Of a stretch of DNA of 41,420 nt, positions 23,291 to 32,272 are shown one piece after another (the stretch's first letter is position 1; each line of letters starts with the position of its first letter). Source of the stretch: Micromonospora orduensis (GTDB lineage: Bacteria; Actinomycetota; Actinomycetes; Mycobacteriales; Micromonosporaceae); the NCBI RefSeq assembly GCF_006228125.1, contig NZ_VDFY01000086.1, forward strand, positions 1 through 41,420. The letters run 5' to 3'. The position numbers and the translations under genes were made by a program. The notes under the pieces were generated by a model that had not been told where the DNA came from, did not search any database, and saw only the letters and a list, made by a program, of their open reading frames with translations.

Positions 23291-26044
23291 GTGACCGCGA
23301 CCGCCGCGTCAACCCCTGCCACGTCAACCACCGTTACCACAGACGCCGCTGCTGCGGCCCGTGAGCTGGCGGGTGTCGACGCGTTGACCGCCGATGGCGG
23401 CATCGTCCGCATCCGCCCGGTACAGCCCGCTGACCGGCCGGAACTGACCGCGCTGTACGGCCGGGCCGGTATCGACAGTCTGCGGATGCGGTTCTTCGTG
23501 GCTCCCGGGCCGGCGATGATCGCCTCCGAGATCGATCGGCTGTGCCGGCGGGCGTTACCGCGTCACGAGGCGTTCGTCGCCGAGCAGGCCGGCACGGTCG
23601 TTGGCGTCGCGTCCTACGAGCGCGGCAGCGCCGCTGAGCGGCGGGCAGAGTTCGCGGTGTTCGTCGACGAGAAGCAGCGCGGACGGGGCGTCGGCACCCT
23701 GCTGCTGGAGCACCTGGCCGCGGCCGCCCGCGCTCAGGGCGTTGACGAGCTGGTCGGCGAGGTCCTGCCGGGCAACAGCCGGATGCTGAAGGTCGCCCGG
23801 GATCTGACCTCCGGCCTGCAGTCGCGACTTGATCACGGCGTTGTCGACGTGGCGCTGACCACCGGCGCCGACGAGGCTGCGCAGCTGGCCGTGGACGAGC
23901 GCGAGCGCATCGCCGAGCGGGCCTCGCTGCGCCCACTGCTGGCGCCGACATCCATCGCCGTCGTCGGTGCCGGCCGGCGACCGGGCGGTATCGGCCACGA
24001 AACTCTTCAGGCGTTGCGGGAGTACGGCTTCACCGGCGACCTGTACGCGGTGAACCCCCACGCCACCGCGATCGCGGGCGTGCCCGCGTACCCGTCGTTC
24101 GCACACCTACCCGCACCGGTCGACCTGGCGGTTATCGCGGTGCCGGCCGAGGCCGTTGCCGGCGTTGTCGCCGAGGCGGGCGCCGCCGGCGTGCGAGCGG
24201 CTGTCGTGCTCGGATCCGGCTTCGGGGAGGCGGGTGCGCAAGGGCGGGCCCGCCAGGCCGAGATGGTGCGGCTGGCCCGCGCGCACGGCATCCGGCTGGT
24301 CGGACCCAACTGTCTGGGCATCGTCAACACCGATCCCGCGGTCCGGTTGAACGCCAGTTTCACGCCGGCCGCGCCGTTTCGGGGTGGGTTGGCGGTGGCG
24401 TCGCAGTCGGGTGCGGTGGGCATCGCGCTGCTCGACCTTACCGCGCGCGCAGGTTGCGGTGTGTCGACTTTCGTGTCGCTCGGCAACAAGGCAGACGTCA
24501 GCGGTAATGACCTCCTCGCGTACTGGTTCGATGACCCGGCCACCACGGCCGTCGCCCTGTATCTGGAGTCGTTCGGTAACCCGCGCAAGTTCGCCCGTAC
24601 GGTGCGGGCCCTCGCCCGCCGCAAGCCGGTGCTGGCGGTCAAGAGCGGCCGGTCGACGGCCGGAGCGCGGGCCGGGGCCTCGCACACCGCTGCGGCCGCT
24701 GCTCCGGATGTAGCGGTCGAGGCGCTCTTCGCCCAGGCCGGGGTGGTGCGGGTCGACCACCTCGGAGACCTGATGGACGCCGCCCGGATGCTCACCGGCC
24801 AGCCGCTGCCCGCCGGTGAGCGGCTGGCCGTGGTCGGCAACGCCGGCGGGGTCAACGTGCTCGCCGCCGACGCCGCGGAAGCCGCCGGCCTACGCGTGCC
24901 GTCGTTGAGCCCGGGGCTTCGCGAGCGGCTGGCAGGCGTCGCCCCTGACGCGGCCGGCCATGACAGCCCCCTCGACCTGGGCGCCGCGGCCACACCCGCA
25001 GCATTCGCCAAGACGGTGGAAGCGCTGGCGGTCAGCGGGGAGGTCGACTCCCTGCTCGTGGTGGTCGCCGCCACCCGCACCAACGACGTGCCGGCGACCC
25101 TGGCGGCGATCACCCCGGTGGTCGACGCCCATCCCGGCCTGACCGTCGCCGCCGTCGTCATCGGCCTGCCGGCGGCGCAGCCGACCTTCGGCGAGCGGCG
25201 CACGCCGATCTTCGACCTGCCCGAACGGGCGGTGCGGGCGCTCGGGCACGCCACCCGGTACGCCGCTTGGCGGCGGGAGCCGCTCGGCGCCCGACCCGCC
25301 CTGCCCGACGTCGACACCGCTGCCGTCCGCACCGCCGTCGCGCAGGGGCTGGTCGCGGGTGCCGGCTGGCAGCCGTACGAGCGCGCGGCCGCCATCCTCG
25401 CCGGCTACGGGATCCCGCTGGTCACCTCCGTCACCGCCGGCAGCAAGGACGACGCGGTCCTCGCGGCGCAGCGCATCGGCTACCCGGTCGTGCTCAAGTC
25501 GGCCGACCCGGACCTGGTGCACAAGAGCGACACGGGCGCTGTCCAGCTCAACCTGGTCGACGCCGCGGCGGTGCGCGCCGCCTATCGAGCGGTCACCGCC
25601 GCAGGTGGGACGGAGTGCGGGGCGCTGGTCCAGCCGATGGTCCGCGGACAGGTGGAACTCGTGGCCGGCGTCGTGCACGACCCGCTGTTCGGCTCCCTGG
25701 TGATGGCCGGCCTCGGCGGCGTGCACACCGACCTGCTCGGCGACCGGACGTTCCGGCTGGTGCCGATGACCGACCGCGACGCGGAACGGATGTGGCGCTC
25801 GCTGCGCGCCGCGCCCCTGCTGACCGGATACCGGGGCGCACCGCCGGTCGACACCGCCGCCATCGAGAACCTGCTCCTGCGACTCGGGCGACTCGCCGAA
25901 GAGGTACCCGAGGTCGCCGAACTGGACCTCAACCCGGTGCTGGTCGGACCCGACGGCGCCCTCGCCGTCGACGCCAAGCTGCGCCTCGCACCCGTCGGCG
26001 CCGAACCCGACCCCGTCCTGCGGCAACTCCGCCAACCCGAGTAA
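23291..26044 (+). CDS. GNAT acetyltransferase fused to ADP-forming acyl-CoA synthetase (Pat-like)
   Basis: A 917-residue fusion. A GNAT domain comes first (about 35-185: IVRIRPVQPADRPEL, FAVFVDEKQRGRGVGTLLLEHL). Then come a CoA-binding Rossmann domain (SIAVVGAGRRPGGIGHETL), ligase domains (VGPNCLGIVN, SQSGAVGIALLD) with the phosphohistidine candidate H465 in AGASHTAAA, and a C-terminal ATP-grasp domain (VVLKSADPDLVHKSDTGAV, AELDLNPVL). The GNAT is N-terminal, the reverse of Salmonella Pat. Such proteins acetylate lysines, for example of acetyl-CoA synthetase, in response to metabolic state. GTG 23291 is chosen because AGGAGG lies six bases before it; ATG 23273 would overlap that site. The USP gene follows after 44 bases. 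Confidence 0.9.
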   Translation: MTATAASTPATSTTVTTDAAAAARELAGVDALTADGGIVRIRPVQPADRPELTALYGRAGIDSLRMRFFVAPGPAMIASEIDRLCRRALPRHEAFVAEQAGTVVGVASYERGSAAERRAEFAVFVDEKQRGRGVGTLLLEHLAAAARAQGVDELVGEVLPGNSRMLKVARDLTSGLQSRLDHGVVDVALTTGADEAAQLAVDERERIAERASLRPLLAPTSIAVVGAGRRPGGIGHETLQALREYGFTGDLYAVNPHATAIAGVPAYPSFAHLPAPVDLAVIAVPAEAVAGVVAEAGAAGVRAAVVLGSGFGEAGAQGRARQAEMVRLARAHGIRLVGPNCLGIVNTDPAVRLNASFTPAAPFRGGLAVASQSGAVGIALLDLTARAGCGVSTFVSLGNKADVSGNDLLAYWFDDPATTAVALYLESFGNPRKFARTVRALARRKPVLAVKSGRSTAGARAGASHTAAAAAPDVAVEALFAQAGVVRVDHLGDLMDAARMLTGQPLPAGERLAVVGNAGGVNVLAADAAEAAGLRVPSLSPGLRERLAGVAPDAAGHDSPLDLGAAATPAAFAKTVEALAVSGEVDSLLVVVAATRTNDVPATLAAITPVVDAHPGLTVAAVVIGLPAAQPTFGERRTPIFDLPERAVRALGHATRYAAWRREPLGARPALPDVDTAAVRTAVAQGLVAGAGWQPYERAAAILAGYGIPLVTSVTAGSKDDAVLAAQRIGYPVVLKSADPDLVHKSDTGAVQLNLVDAAAVRAAYRAVTAAGGTECGALVQPMVRGQVELVAGVVHDPLFGSLVMAGLGGVHTDLLGDRTFRLVPMTDRDAERMWRSLRAAPLLTGYRGAPPVDTAAIENLLLRLGRLAEEVPEVAELDLNPVLVGPDGALAVDAKLRLAPVGAEPDPVLRQLRQPE

Positions 26045-26088
26045 CCCCGCGCGGCCTTCATCCCGCGCCCACCCTGAAGGAGGCTCTC

Positions 26089-26979
26089 ATGTCCAGCAGA
26101 CCCATCATCGTCGGCTACGACGGCTCCGCCAGCGCCGCAGCCGCCGTGGAATGGGCCGTCGCCGAAGCCACCCGCACCGGCACGCCCCTCCTGCTCACCT
26201 ACGCCTTCGACTGGCCGATCGTCCCCGCGGTGCTCTCCCCCGGACCGGCGGCCTGGCCCGACACCACCGCCCGGCACGACGCCGAAACGATGATCGACGA
26301 CGCGGTCGCCGAAGCGGCCAGGTCCTACCCCGGCCTGACCGTCACCGGCATGCTGCTCGACGGGTCGCCCGCCGTCGTGCTGCAGGAGCAGTCCCGGCAC
26401 GCCTCCCTCGTCGTGCTCGGCAACCGGGGACACGGCGGCTTCGCCGACCTGCTCGTCGGCTCCACCAGCGTCGCGGTCTCCACCCACGCCCACTGCCCGG
26501 TCGTCGTCGTCCGCGGCGATGAGCAATGGCCCGGCGCACACGTGCTCGCGGGCGTGGACGGATCCCCGTGCTCCCTGCTGGCGCTCCAGTACGCCCTCGA
26601 GCAGGCCGCCGACCGCGGCGTGCCCCTGCACGTCATCGGGGCCTGGACCCCGCCGACACCGCGGTGGAGCCCGCCGAACCTCGATCAGCGAGACATCACC
26701 GCAGCGGAGAAGGCCACGCTCGACGAACTGCTCGCCAGCTGGCGGGAGAAATATCCGGACGTCGAGGTGACCACAGAGGTCGTCGCTGACAACCCGAGCC
26801 GCGTCCTCGCCAAGGCCAGCCGACACGCCCAACTGGTCGTCGTCGGATCCCGCGGGCGGGGCGGATTCCGCGGACTGCTCCTCGGGTCGGTCAGCCAGCA
26901 ACTGCTGCACCACAGCCACTGCCCGGTCGCGGTCATCCGCGAGATCCCGCCAGCGACGGCGGAGCAGACGGACGCCTGA
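26089..26979 (+). CDS. Universal stress protein, tandem domains
   Basis: A 296-residue tandem UspA protein. Domain 1 begins IIVGYDGSASAAAAVEWAV with ATP motif GNRGHGGFADLLVGSTS. Domain 2 begins VLAGVDGSPCSLLALQYALEQ with GSRGRGGFRGLLLGSVS. Both keep G-2x-G-9x-G-S/T, so ATP binding is expected, as in the DosR-regulated Rv2623 of Mycobacterium tuberculosis. AAGGAGG lies seven bases before ATG 26089. It follows the acetyltransferase gene without a terminator, so both probably answer to the box at 23212. Its 3-prime part was the source of the relic at 20031. Confidence 0.95.
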   Translation: MSSRPIIVGYDGSASAAAAVEWAVAEATRTGTPLLLTYAFDWPIVPAVLSPGPAAWPDTTARHDAETMIDDAVAEAARSYPGLTVTGMLLDGSPAVVLQEQSRHASLVVLGNRGHGGFADLLVGSTSVAVSTHAHCPVVVVRGDEQWPGAHVLAGVDGSPCSLLALQYALEQAADRGVPLHVIGAWTPPTPRWSPPNLDQRDITAAEKATLDELLASWREKYPDVEVTTEVVADNPSRVLAKASRHAQLVVVGSRGRGGFRGLLLGSVSQQLLHHSHCPVAVIREIPPATAEQTDA

Positions 26980-27088
26980 CCCGGCCCGCGAGACAGGTCC
27001 CGATCGGCCCGCCCGGTCGGGACCTCCGGCTTTGCAGCCGGTTTCACAACTGGGTGAAGCTTGAGGCGCGCAGGCGAGGGAGGACGCG

Positions 27089-27336
27089 ATGGCATACGAC
27101 CGGATCGTCATCGCGGTCGACAGATCGGCACCGGGCGCACCATGCGCTGGCGTAGGCGGCACGGCCTGCGACCGCGGTCGGTCGCCGCCGGGGTCGCCAC
27201 CCGGCTGACGCGACACCGACGCGGTGGTGAACTCGTGCCGATCGTGGTCGTATCCAGACGCGGCGGCGTGTCGGTGCACCGGAACCGCCGCGCTACGCCC
27301 GTTGGCGCCGACGCCGCCCTCGCTGCGGTCGTCTGA
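27089..27336 (+). pseudogene. Probable universal stress protein relic
   Basis: After GGGAGG and ATG 27089 the first codons give MAYDRIVIAVDRSA, a typical USP opening. The similarity stops at once; in another frame pieces such as GELVPIVVVS could be USP-like but are weak. The stretch 26980-27439 otherwise has no convincing gene. I read it as a deleted and shifted USP gene with low confidence. Confidence 0.4.
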
Positions 27337-27439
27337 GCGACGGACTGGGCACGAGAAGCGCTACCGGCTGGCCGCATGCCTTAACGCTCACCGCCGTCAT
27401 CGACCCTGGTCGATCGCTGATTCAAATCCGCGCCACCAG

Positions 27440-27511
27440 TCACAGACCGGCCAGGACGACCACCACCAGCAGTGCGATCGCCGCGACCGCCATCGCGATG
27501 TCCTGCCGCAT
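27440..27511 (-). CDS. Small hydrophobic peptide, 23 residues
   Basis: GGAGGAGGTCGTC leads into ATG 27511 and a 23-codon frame ending TGA at 27440. It starts MRQDIAMAVAAIALL and ends VVVVLAGL, a single transmembrane helix with a charged tip. The strong ribosome site and clean hydrophobic pattern suggest a real small membrane protein. I do not recognise the family. KdpF-like transporter subunits have this shape, but no kdp genes are near. It lies 119 bases downstream of the ATPase-USP operon on the same strand. Confidence 0.5.
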   Translation of the reverse strand: MRQDIAMAVAAIALLVVVVLAGL

Positions 27512-27630
27512 GACGACCTCCTCCAGAATCGGACCCTTCCCTCGATGCGCCAGCTCGTACGTCAACGGCAGCGGGACGGCGTTGACGACGCAGTACAGGT
27601 GCTGACCGACAAGCCGCGGCGTTTGCGGGT

Positions 27631-28527
27631 TCAGTGGGCGCGGACGATGGCCACCGGGCATGGCGCGTGGTGCAGCACGGCTTGGCTGACCGAGCCGAGC
27701 AGCAGCCCGGTGAAACCGCCTCGGCCCCGGGCACCCACGACGGTCAGCGCCGCGCCGGCTGACTCGCGGACGAGGACTGCGGCGGGGTGTCCCTGGACCA
27801 CCCTGGGTTGCACCGGCACGTCGGGGTACTTCTCGCTCCAGCCGGCGAGCGTCTCGGCGAGCAGCCGGGTCTCTTCGCTGCGCAGTTCGTCGACGTCGTA
27901 CACAAGGGGCAGCATGTCGCCGGGCTGGGTGGGCTGCGGCCACTGGAAGGCGTGCACGGCCACCACGCCGAGCCCTCGCCGGGAGGCCTGCTCGAATGCG
28001 AACCCGACCGCGAGGCGTGACAACTCCGACCCGTCGACTCCCACCACCACCTGGCCCGCGAACGCACCGGAGCCTCGGTCGGCGGCGCCGTCTCGGACGA
28101 CGACAACCGGGCAGGCCGCGTGTGCGGCGACCTGCACGCCCACCGAGCCGACGAGCAGCCCGGTGAACCCGCCGATGCCACGGTTGCCGACCACTACAAG
28201 GGCGGCGTCGCGGGATGCCTCGATCAGCGCCGGGGCGGGTGCGCGGACGGGCATGTCGGTGGAAATGTCCAGGGCCGCGGCTCCTTCGCGGGCGCGGTCG
28301 GCGGCGGTGGACAGGATCTGTTCGGCCGCGTGCTGCAAGCCGCCGGTGGCCGGGCCGGAGGGCGACGGGCCCAGCGGCACCCGCAGCAGTGGCCAGAGGA
28401 AGGCGTGCACGATCCGCAGTGGGCGGCGGCGCAGGCGGGCTTCCTCGGTGGCCCAGTGCAGGGCTCGCAGGGATTCCGGTGAGCCGTCGACGCCGACGAC
28501 GATGGGGGCGGCTGGCTTGATGGTCAT
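27631..28527 (-). CDS. Universal stress protein, tandem domains
   Basis: A 298-residue tandem UspA protein: domain 1 IVVGVDGSPESLRALHWATEEA with GNRGIGGFTGLLVGSVG, domain 2 VVVGVDGSELSRLAVGFAFEQA with GARGRGGFTGLLLGSVS. Both ATP motifs are complete. ATG 28527 overlaps the stop of the P-type ATPase gene by four bases (ATGA), so it is translated from the ATPase transcript. Pairing of a USP with a cation ATPase also occurs in mycobacterial dormancy genes. Confidence 0.95.
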   Translation of the reverse strand: MTIKPAAPIVVGVDGSPESLRALHWATEEARLRRRPLRIVHAFLWPLLRVPLGPSPSGPATGGLQHAAEQILSTAADRAREGAAALDISTDMPVRAPAPALIEASRDAALVVVGNRGIGGFTGLLVGSVGVQVAAHAACPVVVVRDGAADRGSGAFAGQVVVGVDGSELSRLAVGFAFEQASRRGLGVVAVHAFQWPQPTQPGDMLPLVYDVDELRSEETRLLAETLAGWSEKYPDVPVQPRVVQGHPAAVLVRESAGAALTVVGARGRGGFTGLLLGSVSQAVLHHAPCPVAIVRAH

Positions 28528-31058
28528 CGGGTTCTCCTCCGTCTGGTGAGCAGGGTGACGGTGGCGGGGATCGTAGCGGCGGCGGCGCAGGCGGCGACGT
28601 CCGTGAGCGACAGGGCCTCGGTGCCGAGCAGCGTGCGCAGCGGCGGGAGCCACAGCGCGGTCAACTGCAGGGCGAGTGACAGGGCGACGGCGGCGTCGAG
28701 CGCCCAGTTGCGGTCGCGGCCGCGTACCCGCAGCGCGAGTGCCACGCCGAGCTGGGCGAGGCCGAGAACGGTGAACAGGACGCTCTGCCACGGCCGGTCT
28801 GCGGCGGCCGCCACCAGCGCGGCAACCAGCGACACCGTGGCGATGAGGCCGCCGGTGCCGGCGATGCGCCACGCCAGCCCGCCGATGATGGCCTGGTCGG
28901 GGCGGCGCGGCGGGCGGTTCATCACGTCGGGGTCGGCCGGCTCGGCGCCCAGGGCCACGCCGGGCAGCCCGTGGGTGATCATGTTGATCCACAGGATTTG
29001 TGCCGGCAGCAGCGGCACTGTCAGGCCCACGAACGGGCCGATCAGCATCACCAGTACCTCGGCGAGGCCGCCGGAGAGGGCGTAGACGAGGAAGCGGCGG
29101 ATGTTGGCGTAGATCCGCCGGCCCTCGGCGACGGCGACGGCGACGGTGGCGAGGTTGTCGTCGGCCAGGACGAGGTCGGCGGCCTGCCGGGCCGCTTCCG
29201 TGCCGCCGCGGCCCATCGCCACACCGATGTCAGCACGGCGCAGCGCGGGCGCGTCGTTGACCCCGTCGCCGGTCATCGCGACGACCGCGCCGTCGGCCTG
29301 CAGCCCCTGCACGATGGTGAGTTTCTGCTCGGGTCGGGTGCGGGCATACACGGTCGCACCGACCAGGCCCGCGTCCACGTCGTCGCCGACGGCCACCGTA
29401 TCGCCTGGCTTGAGCATGCCGAGGCGCGCCGCGATTGCCGCCGCGGTCGACGGGTGATCCCCGGTGATGAGAATCAGCCGGATGCCCGCGCCGGCAAAGG
29501 CCTCGACAGCGTTGGCCGCCTCCGCCCGCACCGGGTCCATCAGCGCGACGAGGCCGAGTAGCCGCAGCCGGGTTTCGAGGGCCTCCGGCTCGGGGCGGTC
29601 GTCAGTGTGACGTTGCGCGACGGCGAGCACCCGGTAGCCTTCGGCGGCCAACTGCGCGGCCGCTGTCGCGGCGCGCTCGCGCGTGGCTGGATCGTCGACG
29701 AGCGGACCGCCGGTGGCCAGCAGCACCTCGGGAGCGCCCTTGCAGACCACCAGGTAACCGCCGTCGGGGTCCTGGTGGAGCGTGGTCATCCGGCGTCGGG
29801 TGGCGTCGAACGGCGCCTCGGCCACGCGCGGATACCGCGACCGAACGGCGACGTCGACGCCGCAGCGGGCCGCCGCGGTCACCAGGGCCGCTTCCATCGG
29901 GTCGCCGACCGGCGCCCAGCGCGGGCGATCCTCGGTCGGTGGGGCCAGGTGGGCGTCGTTGCACAGCAGGATCGCCCGGGCCAGGTCGGCTGCCGCCGGA
30001 AACGGCGGCCGCGGCGAGGTCCGGCTCTCGGGGTCGTACCCGTGGCCGGACACGGTGATTTCGGTGCCGTCCGCGCAGACGAAACGGTCAACGCTCATGA
30101 CGCCCTCGGTGAGCGTGCCGGTCTTGTCGGCGGCGATCACGGTGACCGAGCCGAGGGTCTCCACGGCGGGCAGCCGCCGCACGATCGCCGAGCGGCGCGC
30201 CATCCGCCGGGCGCCCAGGGCCAGGGCGACGGTCACCACAGCGGGCAGCGACTCGGGCACCGCGGCCACGGTGAGGCTGACCGCGGCCAACACCATGTCC
30301 GCCAGCGGCAAGCCGCGGGCCAACCCGACGGCAAGCACGAGCAGCGACAGCCCGGCCGCCGCCAGGGCGAACGCCCGGCCCAACCCGGCCAGCCGCCGCT
30401 GCAACGGAGTGGCCCGGTGCGGCTGCGCGGCGACGAGGGCGGCTATGCGCCCCAACGCGCTGGCCGCGCCGGTGCGGGTCACCACGCCCACTGCCCGGCC
30501 GGTCGAGGCCACGGTACCGGCGTACAGCGCGGTGGTCTCGGCGTCGCCGCCACCCGCCTCCTTGGCTACCGGCACCGATTCGCCCGTCAACGCCGCCTCG
30601 TCCACGGTCAGCCGGACCGCCTCGATCAACGTCAGGTCGGCCGGCACCACATCACCGGCCTCCAGACGCACCACATCGTCGGGGACCAGGTCCGCGGCGG
30701 CGACCATCGACTCGGCGCCGTCGCGGACCACTCGGGCGTACGGGGCGGCCAGGCGCCGCAGCGCGGCCACCGCCCGGTCGGCCCGTACCTCCTGCACCAC
30801 GCCGACGGTGGTGTTGAGCACGATGACCAGGCCGATCACGATCAGGTCGGTGATGTCGCGCAGCAACGCGGTGACCACCATCGCGGCGAGCAGCACCACG
30901 ACGAGCGGGTCGCGTAGCTGCGCGAGCACCCGGGAGGCCAGGCTGCGGGGTTTGGGCTCGGGTAGCTGGTTGGGTCCGTGCAGGCGCCGCCGCTCGGCCA
31001 CCTCGGCCACGGTGAGGCCACTCGGCGGCGCGATGGAGTCGCGGATCGTCGCGGTCAT
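28524..31058 (-). CDS. P-type cation ATPase (Ca2+/CtpF-like)
   Basis: An 844-residue P2-type ATPase. TGES (158-161) is the actuator motif, D311 in DKTGTLT the phosphorylated aspartate, and TGDGVNDAP the hinge motif. The ion-site helix reads AAVPESLPAVVTVALALGARRMA, PESLP in place of the PEGLP of SERCA-like pumps, so calcium or another divalent ion is likely but not certain. Around ten helices are visible, with the extra C-terminal helices of P2 pumps. The start ATG 31058 has only a weak GGCAGC site. A DosR-like box lies 36 bp upstream. In M. tuberculosis the similar CtpF gene is DosR-controlled. Confidence 0.9.
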   Translation of the reverse strand: MTATIRDSIAPPSGLTVAEVAERRRLHGPNQLPEPKPRSLASRVLAQLRDPLVVVLLAAMVVTALLRDITDLIVIGLVIVLNTTVGVVQEVRADRAVAALRRLAAPYARVVRDGAESMVAAADLVPDDVVRLEAGDVVPADLTLIEAVRLTVDEAALTGESVPVAKEAGGGDAETTALYAGTVASTGRAVGVVTRTGAASALGRIAALVAAQPHRATPLQRRLAGLGRAFALAAAGLSLLVLAVGLARGLPLADMVLAAVSLTVAAVPESLPAVVTVALALGARRMARRSAIVRRLPAVETLGSVTVIAADKTGTLTEGVMSVDRFVCADGTEITVSGHGYDPESRTSPRPPFPAAADLARAILLCNDAHLAPPTEDRPRWAPVGDPMEAALVTAAARCGVDVAVRSRYPRVAEAPFDATRRRMTTLHQDPDGGYLVVCKGAPEVLLATGGPLVDDPATRERAATAAAQLAAEGYRVLAVAQRHTDDRPEPEALETRLRLLGLVALMDPVRAEAANAVEAFAGAGIRLILITGDHPSTAAAIAARLGMLKPGDTVAVGDDVDAGLVGATVYARTRPEQKLTIVQGLQADGAVVAMTGDGVNDAPALRRADIGVAMGRGGTEAARQAADLVLADDNLATVAVAVAEGRRIYANIRRFLVYALSGGLAEVLVMLIGPFVGLTVPLLPAQILWINMITHGLPGVALGAEPADPDVMNRPPRRPDQAIIGGLAWRIAGTGGLIATVSLVAALVAAAADRPWQSVLFTVLGLAQLGVALALRVRGRDRNWALDAAVALSLALQLTALWLPPLRTLLGTEALSLTDVAACAAAATIPATVTLLTRRRRTR

Positions 31059-31094
31059 GCTGCCGATGATTGCCGGACGCGGACGCGCATCCCA

Positions 31095-31108
31095 GGGCCA
31101 AAGGTCAT
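31095..31108. promoter_or_regulatory. DosR-like box (imperfect) before ATPase-USP operon
   Basis: GGGCCAAAGGTCAT; read on the gene's strand it is ATGACCTTTGGCCC. One half-site is perfect and the other has two mismatches. It lies 36 bp before the ATPase start. Confidence 0.45.
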
Positions 31109-31149
31109 CGGCCCGTAGGGCCGTGGCCTACGGCACAACCGCTACGGTT

Positions 31150-31947
31150 GCGGCGCGCGCACCGCCGAGGTTTCCACCACTGCTCGGCCGGCATCCGCGG
31201 GGTGTGCGGCGGGCCGGCGTGCGCCGGGTCGGCGATTCCCAACCGCAGCACCTGGTACGGGTAGCCGGCAGCGTGCCGGGCCGCCCGAAGTCCCCGGCCG
31301 GGCACGGTGGTCTGCGGCGCCTGCTCGGGCAGCACCTCCGGGGGAAGTCCGGTGCCCGCCGGCCCGGGCCGGCTGGTACAGTACCGCAGCTCCTCACGGA
31401 CCTACGGGTCATCGGCCGCCACCGCCTCCGCCTTCGAGGCTGCGGCCGCCAGCTCCATCACCTGGTCGGCGCTGAGGATCTGCAGCCGTGCCCCCTCGGC
31501 GTCAGGCGCCTGCACATCGCCTTCACCGAATCGTCCGGTACCGGTTCGTCGCTGACCGGCCGCCGCGGTGTGCCGCACCTGCATGCACTGCACCAGCCGC
31601 ACCGCCTCGAACGGTGCCGGAACCCGGCCGGTGGCGACAATCCCGGCCAGCAGATCCGGGTACGCCGGATCGGGCAGCCGGTCCACCCGCATCCCCCAGC
31701 CCTCACTGGCGAGCACCACCCGGGCGTGATGCAGCGCTGTGCCGCAACTGAGCGTCATCAGCCGGCCATCGGGGTCAGTGGCGGGAAGCTGACGGTCACG
31801 GACGGCGAAGAGTTCGAGCCGGTCCGGCAGGACCCACCAACGCCACAGTTGAGTGTTGTGCACCGACGGTGCATGCCCGGCCGTCGCGGCGGCCTGCGCG
31901 AGCGCGGTGGTCACCGATCGGTCGGTCTGCGGCATCTCGCGTGTCAT
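31150..31947 (-). pseudogene. Acg-like nitroreductase, frameshifted and partly deleted
   Basis: The first 130 residues are clear: TALAQAAATAGHAPSVHNTQLWRWWVL, ATDPDGRLMTLSCGTALHHARVVLASEGW and AVRLVQCMQVRHT. Then the frame moves (RRPVSDEPVPDD), moves back (EGARLQILSADQVMELAAAASKA), and further pieces VLPEQAPQTTVPG, DFGRPGTLP and QVLRLGIADPAHAGPPHTPR follow in other frames, with part of the C-terminal half missing. An intact relative is at 35219. GAGAGG lies eight bases before ATG 31947. FMN nitroreductases of the Acg group are markers of DosR regulons. Confidence 0.8.
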
Positions 31948-32225
31948 CGTCACGACCTCTCCGTGCCCTGCCATCCTGCCCCGCCGGGCGGGCATCCGGA
32001 TGCCTTTACCGGCTCCAGTTCGCGCTCGACGCCGTTGCGCGGCACAGCGGTCAGGGGCGGTTGACGCGCTGTTTCGCGTGTCCGCCGCGGATTTGCCGAG
32101 TTCTCACGTCGGGTGCCTCCGCGCCTGGCGATGGGAGTGCCCCGCACGTCGATGGCCAGACGGCGATCGAGGGCTGTTCAGGGCGGGTTACTCGGACTGG
32201 CCGCCCAGCGCATCCACCGTGAATG
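31948..32225. other. No gene seen
   Basis: About 280 bases between the nitroreductase relic and the terminator of the alcohol dehydrogenase gene. Open frames exist on both strands but give no recognisable protein, and I see no box or repeat apart from a short GCCCGCC/GGCGGGC dyad near 31980. Confidence 0.5.
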
Positions 32226-32263
32226 TGGTCTCCTGCCGCCCGGCGCGGGGCGGCAGGAGACCA
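32226..32263. terminator. Hairpin terminator of the alcohol dehydrogenase gene
   Basis: TGGTCTCCTGCCGCCC (32226-32241) and its complement (32248-32263), 16-bp stem, six-base loop, ten bases after the stop of the minus-strand gene. Confidence 0.85.
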
Positions 32264-32272
32264 GCTGCGCGG

